A stretch of DNA of 50,473 nucleotides from an uncultured Erythrobacter sp. (GTDB lineage Bacteria > Pseudomonadota > Alphaproteobacteria > Sphingomonadales > Sphingomonadaceae). The DNA lies in NCBI GenBank assembly GCA_937969505.1, contig CALBWA010000010.1:75184-125656 (forward strand). Reading direction: 5' to 3'. The translations under genes and the position numbers were made by a program. Under the pieces are notes generated by a model. That model did no database searches, was not told the DNA's origin, and saw nothing but the letters and a program-made list of their open reading frames with translations. Positions within the stretch are counted from its first letter, which is position 1. Each line of letters begins with the position of its first letter. This document shows positions 8,113 to 16,991 of the stretch, in pieces.

Positions 8113-8540
8113 GGAAATTCGGGTGAGTAGGAAAATGCTCGCGATAAGAGCGCTAATCCGGCGAGCGACCAGCGAGCCGCAAGGCCGTTACGTCCTCATG
8201 TAGCGTAGCGATAGGACATCAAAAACGCCCGCCCGCAGGCCTGAAAGGCCGAGGATATCGCAGCACGGAGGTGCTGCGGAACACAAAAACTCGGCGTCCA
8301 AGTGCGAGCCCGGCAAGCCCTGCACTTCTTTGGAGACCAACGCTGGGAAGTAAGGACAGCCCTTCGACAGGGTCAGGGCAAACGGTTCTCGGTGTCGCGC
8401 TTGAGGCCAAACAAACCGATTATACTTTGAATTTGATGTAGGACAGCAACTGTTCTAGCAATCACGATTCACAGCATTCCTAGTTTCGTAGTTCTCAAGC
8501 CAGAATTTCTCAAATAACAAAGATAAGAAGGGGACTCAGC
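8113..8540. other. Gene-free region with dispersed-repeat hairpins and OLD promoter region
   Basis: No gene seen. Contains GGCCT-gaa-AGGCC (8238-8250) and a 7-bp stem GCAGCAC/GTGCTGC (8260-8277), followed by the 8354-8388 repeat. From about 8400 the sequence becomes AT-rich up to the TTG start at 8541. A -10-like TATACT occurs at 8421-8426, but no -35 at proper spacing is convincing. Confidence 0.5.
8354..8388. repeat. Dispersed REP-type repeat
   Basis: The segment containing CCCTTCGACAGGGTCAGGGC resembles the CCCTTCGACAGGCTCAGGG repeat that I know as scattered in many copies through sphingomonad and other GC-rich genomes. Only one copy is in this window, so the dispersed nature is from general knowledge. 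Confidence 0.55.
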
Positions 8541-10376
8541 TTGCGAAAAATTGAAAACCTAATCCGTTCTGTGACAATCAAATATTATCGATCGATCAAC
8601 AACGAGCGGTTGAAAGATCTAAAGCAGGTCAACGTGATCACAGGCGGGAACGATATAGGCAAATCCAATGTCATCCGCGCTTTGAAGCTCTTTTTTCATG
8701 GCACCAATGATCAAGGAAAGCCGATCTCTTTTTACGACGAGTTCTCGCATTCGCGTCTCAATGTCGTCCGCAGAGTGTCAGTAAAGGGGAAGCAGTTTAT
8801 TCAAATCGAAGTTGAGTTTAACTGTCACGGTGCTTTCCAAAAAACACTGCCTGATCGATTCAAAGTAAGGAAGACATGGTTTAAAGATCCTTCCGTGCCG
8901 CCTCGTATCGACAATGATCTAGATAAGCATTTTAAAGCGGGCAAGATTCAGTCAACTTTGACCAAAGCAGAAGGTAGTCTTCAACGTTTCCTAGGCTCAA
9001 TCGTATTTACATATGTTCCGGCCATTAAGGATCGTAACTTTTTCAGTACGATCATTGATGAATTGCAAGCTGTTTTAGTGGATCACAGGAACAGCCAAGA
9101 TTCATCTTTCGACACCGAACTCAAGGCATTCAATTCTGAGTTGCAGAAAACAGCATCTGAGCTTCGGACTGAATTCGAAGAGCGTACTGGTATTTCAGCT
9201 CGTATATCGCTTCCAACTGACTATCGGGAATTGTTCCGTGCATTCAAAGTGAGCACTGAAGGCGACCTTGGGGATAGCGTCTCTCTGGATAGTCGGGGCG
9301 ACGGCATTAGAGTTCGCTTTCTACCTGCGATCATGAATTACATAGCAGAGCGATCTGGTAAGCAACATATTTGGGGGTTTGAGGAGCCCGAAAACTCAAT
9401 GGAGTATCGCCGCGCCTTTGAGCTGGCAGAAGCTTTCTCAGAAACTTATTCGAACAATGCGCAGATATTCATTACGACCCACTCGCCCGCATTCATCAAT
9501 ATCAGAGATGAGAACCAGGCTGTGTTCCTTGCTTCCCGAGAAGGTGCAGATTCAGTTCTGCATAGGCTAACTGCCAAAAATGTTGAAGAGATCGATACCG
9601 AAGACCCTGATATCGTGATCGCGAATGAGCTTGGTCACATCCAACTGATGGACTCGTTGAGAGACAAACTGAGAGAAAGGATCGAATTTGCAGAAGAGCT
9701 TAGCAAAAAAGCAGAGAAAATCATTGAAGAGCTCAAGTCATTACAGGCTCCAGTGGTGCTAACTGAAGGGCGCCATGATCCCAAGATCTTGACGGAGGCT
9801 TGGGCGCGGCTTCGCGAGACTGAATTACCCTTTGCTATAAAGTCTTGTAGTGCTGTGCCCGAAAAGGAGGGAGAAGCCGCAGGCGCGGACCAGCTTGCTA
9901 GTTGCCTGCGATCGGTTCTTCCCGATCACCCTCACATTGTAATTGGAATCTTTGATCGAGACGAAAGCGGCAAGAAGGCTTGGAAGCTTGATCAAAACTT
10001 CACCTCCCAAGATTTGTTTGCAGATGTTAAAGCGTCATCGTCTGGCCGCGCGTTTGGGATCCTGCTTCCGGTTCCGAGCCATGAGCCAAAATTAGAACAC
10101 AGCATGACACATTGTATTGAACTTATGTTTCCGGAAGCTGCTGTGCGTAAGGAAGTAGATGGAAAATCGCTCGAGCTAAAACCTCTTAAGATCGTCGAAA
10201 GGATTGGAAACGTCGAACTGAGCACAAAGGACGGGAACGAACTTTGGCAGATGAGGGTTGGAAAAGAGAAGAAGCATTTCGCGGAGAAGGTTGTCCCGTC
10301 CTTAGCTGACGAAGACTTCGCAGAATTTGAACCTCTCTTTCAAAAAATTGAGCAGATAATCGCTGACGAAAACTAG
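8541..10376 (+). CDS. OLD-family ATP-dependent endonuclease (AAA ATPase plus TOPRIM), stand-alone
   Basis: A 611-residue protein. The N-terminal ABC/SMC-like ATPase has Walker A GGNDIGKS (35-42), an SRGDG element (251-255) where an LSGGQ-type signature is expected, Walker B IWGFEEPE (277-284) and the H-loop TTHSP (312-316). A coiled-coil-like stretch (about 373-402) leads to a TOPRIM domain with the acidic Glu in VVLTEGRHD (E409) and DRD in IGIFDRDES (D472, D474). This is the architecture of overcoming-lysogenization-defect nucleases; relatives include GajA of Gabija and other phage-defence ATPases. No UvrD-like helicase (GajB) or other partner adjoins, so it resembles class 1, stand-alone OLD. 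It starts at TTG 8541 behind AAGAAGGGG. AT-rich composition and flanking repeats indicate transfer. A defence role is inferred. Confidence 0.85.
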   Translation: MRKIENLIRSVTIKYYRSINNERLKDLKQVNVITGGNDIGKSNVIRALKLFFHGTNDQGKPISFYDEFSHSRLNVVRRVSVKGKQFIQIEVEFNCHGAFQKTLPDRFKVRKTWFKDPSVPPRIDNDLDKHFKAGKIQSTLTKAEGSLQRFLGSIVFTYVPAIKDRNFFSTIIDELQAVLVDHRNSQDSSFDTELKAFNSELQKTASELRTEFEERTGISARISLPTDYRELFRAFKVSTEGDLGDSVSLDSRGDGIRVRFLPAIMNYIAERSGKQHIWGFEEPENSMEYRRAFELAEAFSETYSNNAQIFITTHSPAFINIRDENQAVFLASREGADSVLHRLTAKNVEEIDTEDPDIVIANELGHIQLMDSLRDKLRERIEFAEELSKKAEKIIEELKSLQAPVVLTEGRHDPKILTEAWARLRETELPFAIKSCSAVPEKEGEAAGADQLASCLRSVLPDHPHIVIGIFDRDESGKKAWKLDQNFTSQDLFADVKASSSGRAFGILLPVPSHEPKLEHSMTHCIELMFPEAAVRKEVDGKSLELKPLKIVERIGNVELSTKDGNELWQMRVGKEKKHFAEKVVPSLADEDFAEFEPLFQKIEQIIADEN

Positions 10377-10446
10377 AGGCTAGACACTCCCTACTCCGCC
10401 GCCTCCCGAGCCGCACTCCCGCGTTCCAGAAACGGCTTTCTTGTTT

Positions 10447-10592
10447 AGCCTCAAGCGCCGGCGTTCGGGTGTCCTCGCTTCGCTCGTTCAGCTGCGCTTC
10501 CCGCTCACTTGGCTATCGGCCTAACCGGCCGGCGCGCGGTCGCGCTTGCGGCTCGCTAGACGCTCGCCGGACCATTCTCGGCCAGTAAGCTA
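10447..10592. repeat. Right imperfect direct repeat flanking the OLD gene
   Basis: Right partner of the 7982-8112 copy, same orientation, with the same three blocks in the same order. It ends at the uvrA stop codon. The 10377-10446 stretch before it holds no recognisable feature. Confidence 0.75.
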
Positions 10593-13505
10593 GCTCTTTT
10601 TCTCCAGCATCGGCTTCAGATAAGCGCCGGTAAAGCTGCGCGGTTCTTGCGCCACCTCCTCCGGAGTTCCTTCAGCCACAATCTCGCCGCCGCGCACGCC
10701 GCCGCCCGGCCCCAGATCGATAATATGGTCCGCCGTCTTGATGACATCCAGATTATGCTCGATCACCACAACAGAGTTCCCCTGATCCACCAGACGATGC
10801 AGCACCTCCAGCAGCTTGCGCACATCTTCAAAATGCAGCCCGGTGGTCGGCTCGTCCAGAATATACAGCGTCTGCCCGGTGCTGCGCTTGCTGAGTTCCT
10901 TGGCAAGCTTCACCCGCTGCGCCTCTCCGCCCGATAGCGTGGTCGCCTGCTGACCCACCTTGACGTAGCCCAGCCCCACCTCGTTCAGCATATGCATCTT
11001 GTCGCGGATGGGGGGCACCGCCTTGAAGAAACCCTCCGCATCCTCGATCGTCATGTCGAGCACATCGGCAATCGACAGCCCCTTGAACTTCACCTCCAGC
11101 GTTTCGCGGTTGTAGCGTTTGCCGCCGCACTGCTCGCACGTGACATAGACGTCGGGCAGGAAGTGCATCTCGATCTTGATCAGCCCGTCACCCGTACATG
11201 CCTCGCAGCGGCCGCCCTTCACGTTGAAGCTGAACCGGCCCGGCTTGTATCCGCGCGCCTGGCTTTCCGGCAGGCCGGCAAACCAGTCACGGATATTGGT
11301 GAAGGCGCCGGTGTAGGTGGCCGGATTGCTGCGGGGGGTGCGGCCGATGGGCGACTGGTCGATCTCGATCACCTTGTCGCAATATTCCAGGCCGGTGATT
11401 TTGTCGTGCGGCCCGGCGATGACCCGTGCCCCGTTGAGGACCCGCGCCGCGCCCGCGTGCAGCGTGTCGACGGTGAAGCTGGACTTGCCGCTGCCCGACA
11501 CGCCCGTGATGCAGGTGAAGGTGCCCAGCGGGATGGAGGCGGTGACATTGGTGAGGTTGTTGGCGCGCGCGCCATGGACCGTCAGTTTGTGGCCATTGCC
11601 CTTGCGCCGGGTTTCGGGGACGGCAATCTCTCGCCTGCCGGTAAGGTAGTCGGCGGTGAGCGATTTCTTCGCGCGCATGATCTGCTTGAGCGTGCCCTGC
11701 GCCACCACTTCGCCGCCGCGCACACCCGCGCCGGGGCCAAGATCGACGATATGGTCGGCCTGGCGGATCGCATCCTCGTCATGCTCGACCACGATCACCG
11801 TATTGCCGAGGTCGCGCAGGCGTTTGAGGGTTTCCAGCAGACGGTCATTGTCGCGCTGGTGGAGGCCGATGCTGGGCTCGTCCAGTACATAGAGGACGCC
11901 CGAGAGCCCGCTGCCGATCTGGCTGGCGAGGCGGATGCGCTGGCTCTCCCCCCCTGAAAGCGTGCCCGAAGTCCGGTCGAGGTTGAGATAGTCCAGCCCG
12001 ACATTGTCGAGGAAGCCCAACCGCTCGTTGATTTCCTTCAGGATGGCGCGGGCGATCTGTTGTTGCTGGTCGGTCAGCTTGCCTTCCAGCGCGAGGAACC
12101 ATTCCTTGGCATCGGACACGCTCATCTTGGTCGGTTCGGCAATGTCGGTGCCTGCAACCTTTACGGCAAGAGCCTTCTCATTGAGGCGTTTGCCACCACA
12201 GGTCTCGCACGGCTGTGCGGTCTGGAACTTGGCCAGCTCGTCGCGCATCCAGGTGCTTTCGGTTTGCATCAGGCGACGGTTGAGGTTGCCGACCACACCC
12301 TCGAACGGTTTTTGGACGGTGTACTGTTTACGCCCATCCTTGAAGGTGAGTGCAACCGGCATGCCGCCAGTGCCGTGCAGGATGATGGAGCGCTGATCGG
12401 GCTGCAGTTCGTTCCACGGCGTCGTGAGGTCGAAGTCATAGGCCTTCGCCAGGCTGGCCAGCACCTGCATGTAATAGGGCGACGGCGGGTTGGACTTGGC
12501 CCAGGGCACGATCGCCCCCTGCTTCAGCGTAAGCGCCTCGTTTGGAACAACCAATTGTTCGTCGAACAGCTGTTTTTCGCCCAACCCGTCACAGGTCGGA
12601 CAAGCCCCCTGCGGAGCGTTGAAGGAGAACAGGCGCGGTTCAATTTCTTCAATCGTGAAGCCGGAAACCGGACAGGCAAATTTCTCGCTGAACACGATGC
12701 GGTTTGCAGGGATACCGGTGCCCTTCATTGCGCCGCCCGCAGCGCCTTCGTCGTCACGACCCCCCAATTCCTTGGGCACAACGCCATCGGCAAGGTCGAT
12801 ATAGGCCAGCCCCTCGGCCAGTTTCAGCGCGGTTTCAAAACTGTCGGCCAGGCGCGTTTCGAGCCCCTGTTTGATCGCCAAACGGTCCACCACGACTTCG
12901 ATGTCGTGCTTGAATTTCTTGTCCAGCGCCGGCGCTTCCTCGATCGGATACATTTCGCCATCGACACGCACACGGGTAAAGCCGGCCTTCTGCCATTCGG
13001 CCATTTCCTTGCGGTATTCGCCCTTGCGACCGCGCACCACCGGCGCGAGCAGATAGACCCGAGTGCCTTCGGGAAGCTCCATCACCCGGTCGACCATCTG
13101 GCTGACCGTCTGCGCGCTGATTGGCTTTCCAGTGGCAGGCGAGTACGGCACCCCTACCCGCGCCCACAACAGGCGCATGTAGTCGTAAATCTCGGTCACG
13201 GTTGCAACGGTCGAGCGCGGGTTGCGGCTGGTTGTCTTTTGCTCGATCGAAATGGCTGGAGAGAGCCCGTCGATATGTTCAACGTCAGGCTTCTGCATCA
13301 TTTCGAGGAACTGGCGCGCATAGGCGCTCAAGCTCTCGACATAGCGCCGCTGCCCTTCGGCATAGATCGTATCAAAGGCGAGCGAGCTCTTCCCGCTGCC
13401 GGAAAGGCCGGTGACCACAATCAGCGCATCGCGTGGCAGGTCAATATCAATCCCTTTGAGATTGTGTTCTCGCGCGCCGCGCACGGAAATTTTTGTGAGT
13501 GACAT
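10590..13505 (-). CDS. uvrA: Excinuclease ABC subunit A
   Basis: A 971-residue damage-recognition ATPase of nucleotide excision repair, acting with UvrB. The first Walker A is GLSGSGKSS (33-41), with a second GVSGSGKSS about two-thirds along; two signature motifs ([24 protein letters not shown]) and two Walker B/LDEP motifs follow. The C-terminal zinc module has CEAC and CEQCGGKRY. In the first zinc module the usual CPxCG is CPVSG while its partner CPTCDG is intact, so one Cys ligand is missing; I recall this as common in alphaproteobacteria. The ATG at 13505 gives [19 protein letters not shown], the normal start; a TTG seven codons earlier falls in the LexA box. Regulation is by SOS (see operator). 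Confidence 0.97.
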   Translation of the reverse strand: MSLTKISVRGAREHNLKGIDIDLPRDALIVVTGLSGSGKSSLAFDTIYAEGQRRYVESLSAYARQFLEMMQKPDVEHIDGLSPAISIEQKTTSRNPRSTVATVTEIYDYMRLLWARVGVPYSPATGKPISAQTVSQMVDRVMELPEGTRVYLLAPVVRGRKGEYRKEMAEWQKAGFTRVRVDGEMYPIEEAPALDKKFKHDIEVVVDRLAIKQGLETRLADSFETALKLAEGLAYIDLADGVVPKELGGRDDEGAAGGAMKGTGIPANRIVFSEKFACPVSGFTIEEIEPRLFSFNAPQGACPTCDGLGEKQLFDEQLVVPNEALTLKQGAIVPWAKSNPPSPYYMQVLASLAKAYDFDLTTPWNELQPDQRSIILHGTGGMPVALTFKDGRKQYTVQKPFEGVVGNLNRRLMQTESTWMRDELAKFQTAQPCETCGGKRLNEKALAVKVAGTDIAEPTKMSVSDAKEWFLALEGKLTDQQQQIARAILKEINERLGFLDNVGLDYLNLDRTSGTLSGGESQRIRLASQIGSGLSGVLYVLDEPSIGLHQRDNDRLLETLKRLRDLGNTVIVVEHDEDAIRQADHIVDLGPGAGVRGGEVVAQGTLKQIMRAKKSLTADYLTGRREIAVPETRRKGNGHKLTVHGARANNLTNVTASIPLGTFTCITGVSGSGKSSFTVDTLHAGAARVLNGARVIAGPHDKITGLEYCDKVIEIDQSPIGRTPRSNPATYTGAFTNIRDWFAGLPESQARGYKPGRFSFNVKGGRCEACTGDGLIKIEMHFLPDVYVTCEQCGGKRYNRETLEVKFKGLSIADVLDMTIEDAEGFFKAVPPIRDKMHMLNEVGLGYVKVGQQATTLSGGEAQRVKLAKELSKRSTGQTLYILDEPTTGLHFEDVRKLLEVLHRLVDQGNSVVVIEHNLDVIKTADHIIDLGPGGGVRGGEIVAEGTPEEVAQEPRSFTGAYLKPMLEKKS

Positions 13506-13517
13506 GATCGTTTGTAT

Positions 13518-13532
13518 GTTCCGCAAATGTTC
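13518..13532 (-). promoter_or_regulatory. LexA (SOS) box of uvrA
   Basis: On the minus strand the sequence is GAAC-ATTTGCG-GAAC, an exact match to the alphaproteobacterial LexA consensus GAAC-N7-GAAC. It sits 13 bases before the uvrA start. A -35-like TTGACT lies just upstream (13541-13536), so bound LexA would cover the promoter spacer and -10 region. Confidence 0.85.
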
Positions 13533-13587
13533 CAGCTAGTCAAGGGAGCGCATTTCATCACCCACAATTGGCCTAACCCTGCTCTGA

Positions 13588-13853
13588 CTAGCACCCGAGA
13601 TGGGGTGCTGGCTTGCAAAACCAACCACCGGATCGGTAATCGGGTCCAGAACAGGAAAATAATCAAGCGAACCCCGCCGGGCCCGTGGTGACCTATAGGA
13701 TTTCTGAAGTGCCACAGGGCTTCGCTGCACGCTAGCCATAAGACCTCTTTGCGAGACTTCCCACCGATGCTCTTCGGGTCGCACCCAGAGCGGGTATCCC
13801 GCAAGAAGACCCAAGTGGCGCCCGGCTCATTCGGAGTCGGGCGTTTTTGTTTT
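13588..13853 (+). ncRNA. Candidate small RNA ending in an intrinsic terminator, family unknown
   Basis: The gap between uvrA (divergent) and the gene ending at 13900 (convergent) contains stems read on the plus strand: a 9-bp CTAGCACCC/GGGTGCTGG hairpin (13588-13611), a bulged 8-bp stem CTCT..GGGT/ACCCAGAG (13770-13790), GCGGG-TAT-CCCGC (13790-13802), then a strong terminator. A terminator pointing out of a gap with no plus-strand protein gene implies a transcript. I could not match it to 6S, SRP, RNase P or tmRNA by eye. The 5' end and promoter are not defined. Confidence 0.5.
13819..13853 (+). terminator. Rho-independent terminator
   Basis: CGCCCGGCTC (13819-13828) pairs along all 10 positions (one G-U) with GAGTCGGGCG (13834-13843) around a 5-nt loop, followed by TTTTTGTTTT (13844-13853). 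It works on the plus strand only, since no T-run follows on the other strand. Confidence 0.88.
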
Positions 13854-13899
13854 GGATGATCTTGGCAGTCAAAGCCGCGTCACCGCGCAGCGAGTGTGG

Positions 13900-14913
13900 T
13901 CAAAGCAAAGGGCGCGACAGACCTGCGACCCCAGCCTGCTGCGCAATCTGACCGATCCATTGCGCCACCATGGCAATCTCTTCGTCCACAACCTTGCTAT
14001 CAGCCGCTTCAGCTTCGCTGGACAGTCGTTCGCCAATGTCGCCCCCGCCCTTGGAATGGGTCGAGAAAACAGGCCCTGATACCATGGCTTCAATTGCGTC
14101 ATCAGCAAGGTTCAATTGCATGAATTTGCTGGTCGCTTGCAGAGTATGCGCCCGCTTGGTGTTGAAGGCATCGCTTTCCAGGCTGCGCATACGCCCGCCC
14201 AGGGTGCCATCCAGCAACATGGCAAAATGACGCTGCTGTAAAAACCAGGCCAGCCCGGCATATTGAAGATCGGTTGCCTCAAACTGGTCGCTGGGCGACA
14301 TGCCCAGATCCAGCGGCGCAAATTGCATGACATGGCTGTACAATCGCCGTGCCCAGCGTCTGCCGAACATCCCTTTCTTGTGCACCGACCGAAGGAAATT
14401 CTCGACCGGGCCAGTCAGCAGGATCGCTTGAGAAGCCCCGTCATGCGCCATCATCGCCGGGATCAGGCCATTGGCAGTGTTGGACGGTTTGACGATGACC
14501 GCTTCTCCAGTGGCAAAGGGGCGCGCAAGTAACTGCAGGACTGCCGGCAGCAATTCTCTGGCCTGCTGGGGCGCATAGGCAAGATCGTTGAGAATGCCCG
14601 GCTCGCTCAGCCCGATGGAGGAGCCGGGAAAGTCCATTGCGCGGCTGAGCAAGGTTGATCGCACAAAGGCAGAATGGAAGACAAAATGCAGCCGTCCAGC
14701 CGGAATGGATGCGCTGCCCTGTCGAGCAAGTTCTGTCAGCGCACCGGCTTCAACCCATTGCTGATCGCCTGATGCTGGCTGATAATCGGCAAGAAACGCC
14801 TGAGCGTTGATCGTGGTGCGATCCAGCCGGGCAAACAGCACGCGATTGGTCTGTGCGTCGAAACGGTGCGGCATCCAATGGGCGTCACTCACCATGGCAG
14901 AAAGATCGGGCAC
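13900..14913 (-). CDS. Sulfotransferase-like hypothetical protein
   Basis: About 337 residues from the GTG at 14913, which has AGGAG 6 bases upstream; a TTG at 14943 is in frame but lacks such a site. The segment FVFHSAFVRSTLLSRAMDFPG resembles the phosphosulfate-binding loop (5'-PSB, with conserved Ser/Thr-Leu) of sulfotransferases, and VIVKPSNTANGLIP later resembles the 3'-phosphate region; the catalytic pair cannot be assigned by eye. It has no signal peptide. It is divergently paired with a 2OG-Fe(II) oxygenase, a pairing that suggests a joint modification role, though no peptide or natural-product precursor gene is visible. The family call is tentative. Confidence 0.6.
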   Translation of the reverse strand: MPDLSAMVSDAHWMPHRFDAQTNRVLFARLDRTTINAQAFLADYQPASGDQQWVEAGALTELARQGSASIPAGRLHFVFHSAFVRSTLLSRAMDFPGSSIGLSEPGILNDLAYAPQQARELLPAVLQLLARPFATGEAVIVKPSNTANGLIPAMMAHDGASQAILLTGPVENFLRSVHKKGMFGRRWARRLYSHVMQFAPLDLGMSPSDQFEATDLQYAGLAWFLQQRHFAMLLDGTLGGRMRSLESDAFNTKRAHTLQATSKFMQLNLADDAIEAMVSGPVFSTHSKGGGDIGERLSSEAEAADSKVVDEEIAMVAQWIGQIAQQAGVAGLSRPLL

Positions 14914-15030
14914 CAAATTCTCCTGTGAGCGCGCTACAGCCAAGCCATTACATTGCGCGGCCTAATCGAAACAAGCCACCTTGCACAATTGCCGATATTG
15001 CGCGAACGCTGCTCAAAACAGGACCCAGTG

Positions 15031-15795
15031 ATGACATTCGCCCTAAATTCCAAACACGATCCAGCCTCCCTCGCCGACCAATATGCCGAAAAGGGGCGGA
15101 TGCAATTGCGTGATATCCTTGTGCCCGATGCGGCAGAGGACATTTATCAGCGATTGTACAAGGCCCCGTGGCACCTGGCCTATAATGAGGGTCTGAAGGT
15201 GCATGAGCATACGCCCGAGCAATTACAGAACATTTCTCGCGAGAAGGCCGCGGAAATCCAGAACAAGGTCTATAAGGGCGCGCAGCAGGGCTACCAGTTC
15301 CTGTATAACCATTTCCCCATCTCCAGCGCTTATTTCGCGCAAGGGGGCAAATCGGTCTATGGCGAGCAAGGCGACGCGCTGTTTGCCGTATTCGAATATC
15401 TCAACAGCCCCGCAATGCTGGATTTCTTCAAGACATTAACCGGCCACCACAACACAGTCTGGGTCGATGCCCACGCTACTCTCTATCGCGCAGGACACTT
15501 TCTGAAATTTCATACTGACGAAAACGCCAAGGAGCAGCGCCTGGCCGCCTATGTGCTCAATTTCAGCAAGGACTGGGGCCGCGACTGGGGTGGCTTGCTG
15601 CAATTCTGGGACAAGAATTACGATGTAGAATTGGCCTACAGACCTCTGTTCAATGCCTTGAATATATTCAGCATTCCTGCCGATCATTCGGTCAGTGTGG
15701 TGGCCCCCTATTGCCCCGGCTTGCGATTTTCGATTACTGGCTGGTTGCGTGAAGGCCAGCCAGGCGGACCGATCAAGGGTTGGCAGCCTGGCTAG
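15031..15795 (+). CDS. 2-oxoglutarate/Fe(II)-dependent oxygenase (prolyl-4-hydroxylase-like)
   Basis: A 254-residue protein from ATG 15031 (MTFALNSKHDPASLADQYAE). The double-stranded beta-helix core shows the iron HxD in KFHTDENAKEQRLAAYVLNF (His and Asp), WGGLLQFWD, the distal His in ADHSVSVV and the 2-oxoglutarate Arg in GLRFSITGWLR, all in the order of the P4H/Tpa1-like superfamily. Such bacterial enzymes hydroxylate prolines of target proteins (for example EF-Tu in Pseudomonas); the target here is unknown. Divergent from the sulfotransferase-like gene with about 117 bases between starts. A longer in-frame start at 14953 exists, but the added residues look non-native. Confidence 0.85.
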   Translation: MTFALNSKHDPASLADQYAEKGRMQLRDILVPDAAEDIYQRLYKAPWHLAYNEGLKVHEHTPEQLQNISREKAAEIQNKVYKGAQQGYQFLYNHFPISSAYFAQGGKSVYGEQGDALFAVFEYLNSPAMLDFFKTLTGHHNTVWVDAHATLYRAGHFLKFHTDENAKEQRLAAYVLNFSKDWGRDWGGLLQFWDKNYDVELAYRPLFNALNIFSIPADHSVSVVAPYCPGLRFSITGWLREGQPGGPIKGWQPG

Positions 15796-16144
15796 TTGGG
15801 CCGATGTCGGTAAAAATTGCGAAGCAGACCACCCTCAGCTTCTGACTTGCGTTTCCTGTACCGAGGGGGGCATCGCCCCGACTGTGCGACAAAAACGCTG
15901 AATTGTGGACCTTTTCCCGTGCTGCATACGTTGATGGTGTAAATGATCACGGACGATTTGGTTCTGCTCCGCGTTGACCGCGTCGAGTGCCAGATGGTGT
16001 CCGTGAACGCCCCGCATCGGGGGTGAACAGACACACAGGAGCATCCCCATCGTACCTTCAGATTGCCACAAGGGACCGCGCCGTGCGCCCAGCGGCCCCG
16101 CTTATTTTCGCAAGCGCGACCGCGTAAAAGCGCTCATTCGCAAA
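15796..16144. other. Gene-free region between oxygenase and lysozyme-like gene
   Basis: I see no gene. It holds two short GC hairpins: GGGG-CATCG-CCCC at 15867-15879, which may end the oxygenase transcript although no T-run follows, and CCCC-GCATC-GGGG at 16010-16022. Short minus-strand frames here have no protein-like composition. Confidence 0.45.
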
Positions 16145-16843
16145 ATGCGCAAAATGCGCAAAAGACCCAGTGGCGTTGACCGTCAACGCCGGTTTCACAC
16201 AGACCGCAAGGTCAAGCGAAAGGCGGCTCTGGCCCTGTCCGCCAGCGTCCTCAGCTTCAACTCGGGCAGCATCAGCGCCTCTGGACCCGGCCAGCCGGTG
16301 ACCTCGATCATTCTGACGCCCAACGCAGCCAATGAGCAGGTCGACATTCGTGCTCCTGCCAGCCAATTGAGCGTCAGCGACGAGTTCAAGGAAGCCCTGA
16401 TCGAGGAAGAAGGTGTGCGTGAGGTCGTCTATCGCGACGTAGCCGGGTATCCAACGGTGGGCGTGGGCCATCTGATCACGCCAAAGGATAATCTGCGCGT
16501 CGGCCAGCGGATCAGCTATGACCGCATTCTGGAACTGCTCGATCAGGATCTGAAAATTGCCGAGCAAGGTGTTGCCCGTCTGGTAGGCGACTTGCCGCTC
16601 TATCAACATGAATTCGATGCTCTGGTCGACCTGGTGTTCAATGTTGGCGAAGGCAACGTTTCTCCGGCCAAGAGCCCGCGCCTGAACGCCGCCATTGATG
16701 CAGGTGATTATCAGGCAATCGCCGATGAACTGGATTATCGTACGGCGGCAGGCAAGGTCGCGCGCGGTCTGGTCTATCGCTCCGAGCGCAGGGCAAACAT
16801 GTTCATGTCGGCGGAATACGAAAATCCGCGCGAGGCGGCTTAA
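16145..16843 (+). CDS. Lysozyme, glycoside hydrolase family 24 (endolysin-like)
   Basis: A 232-residue protein. The N-terminal 40 residues are strongly basic, followed by a hydrophobic stretch (about 27-40, KAALALSASVLSF) that could act as a signal or signal-anchor. The catalytic domain (about 78-225) has the family triad region: Glu in LIEEEGVREVVYRD, then the Asp/Thr of VAGYPTVGVGHLITP, which fits the E-8aa-D/C-5aa-T pattern of T4/P21-type lysozymes, and FDALVDLVFNVG. It hydrolyses peptidoglycan beta-1,4 bonds. No holin, spanin or other phage gene is near, so a chromosomal cell-wall enzyme is likelier than a prophage lysis gene. A 9-bp tandem repeat at 16139-16164 supplies two in-frame ATGs (16145, 16154). 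Confidence 0.82.
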   Translation: MRKMRKRPSGVDRQRRFHTDRKVKRKAALALSASVLSFNSGSISASGPGQPVTSIILTPNAANEQVDIRAPASQLSVSDEFKEALIEEEGVREVVYRDVAGYPTVGVGHLITPKDNLRVGQRISYDRILELLDQDLKIAEQGVARLVGDLPLYQHEFDALVDLVFNVGEGNVSPAKSPRLNAAIDAGDYQAIADELDYRTAAGKVARGLVYRSERRANMFMSAEYENPREAA

Positions 16844-16991
16844 TCTGCTGAACAGCTGTGGGCACCTGTCCCCTAACACTCATGCGCATATGTAACCTGC
16901 ACACATCGCCGCGCGAACGTCTTCACAAGGTTCAGTTATTGTCGGTCGCTTGCGAAGCAAGGCCTTCACGTGCTTAGTGGGTTTGTAGAAG

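Noticed and set aside
8541..10376. Complete Gabija (GajAB) system
   Set aside because: No UvrD-like GajB gene lies on either side; uvrA is a housekeeping gene on the other strand.
12060..13502. 480-codon plus-strand frame opposite uvrA
   Set aside because: It is an antisense shadow; the minus-strand UvrA motifs are unambiguous.
13421..13814. Minus-strand open frames upstream of uvrA
   Set aside because: Overlap the LexA box and terminator stem, with no protein-like pattern or ribosome site.
16145..16843. Prophage lysis cassette suggested by the GH24 lysozyme
   Set aside because: No holin, spanin or structural phage genes adjoin it.
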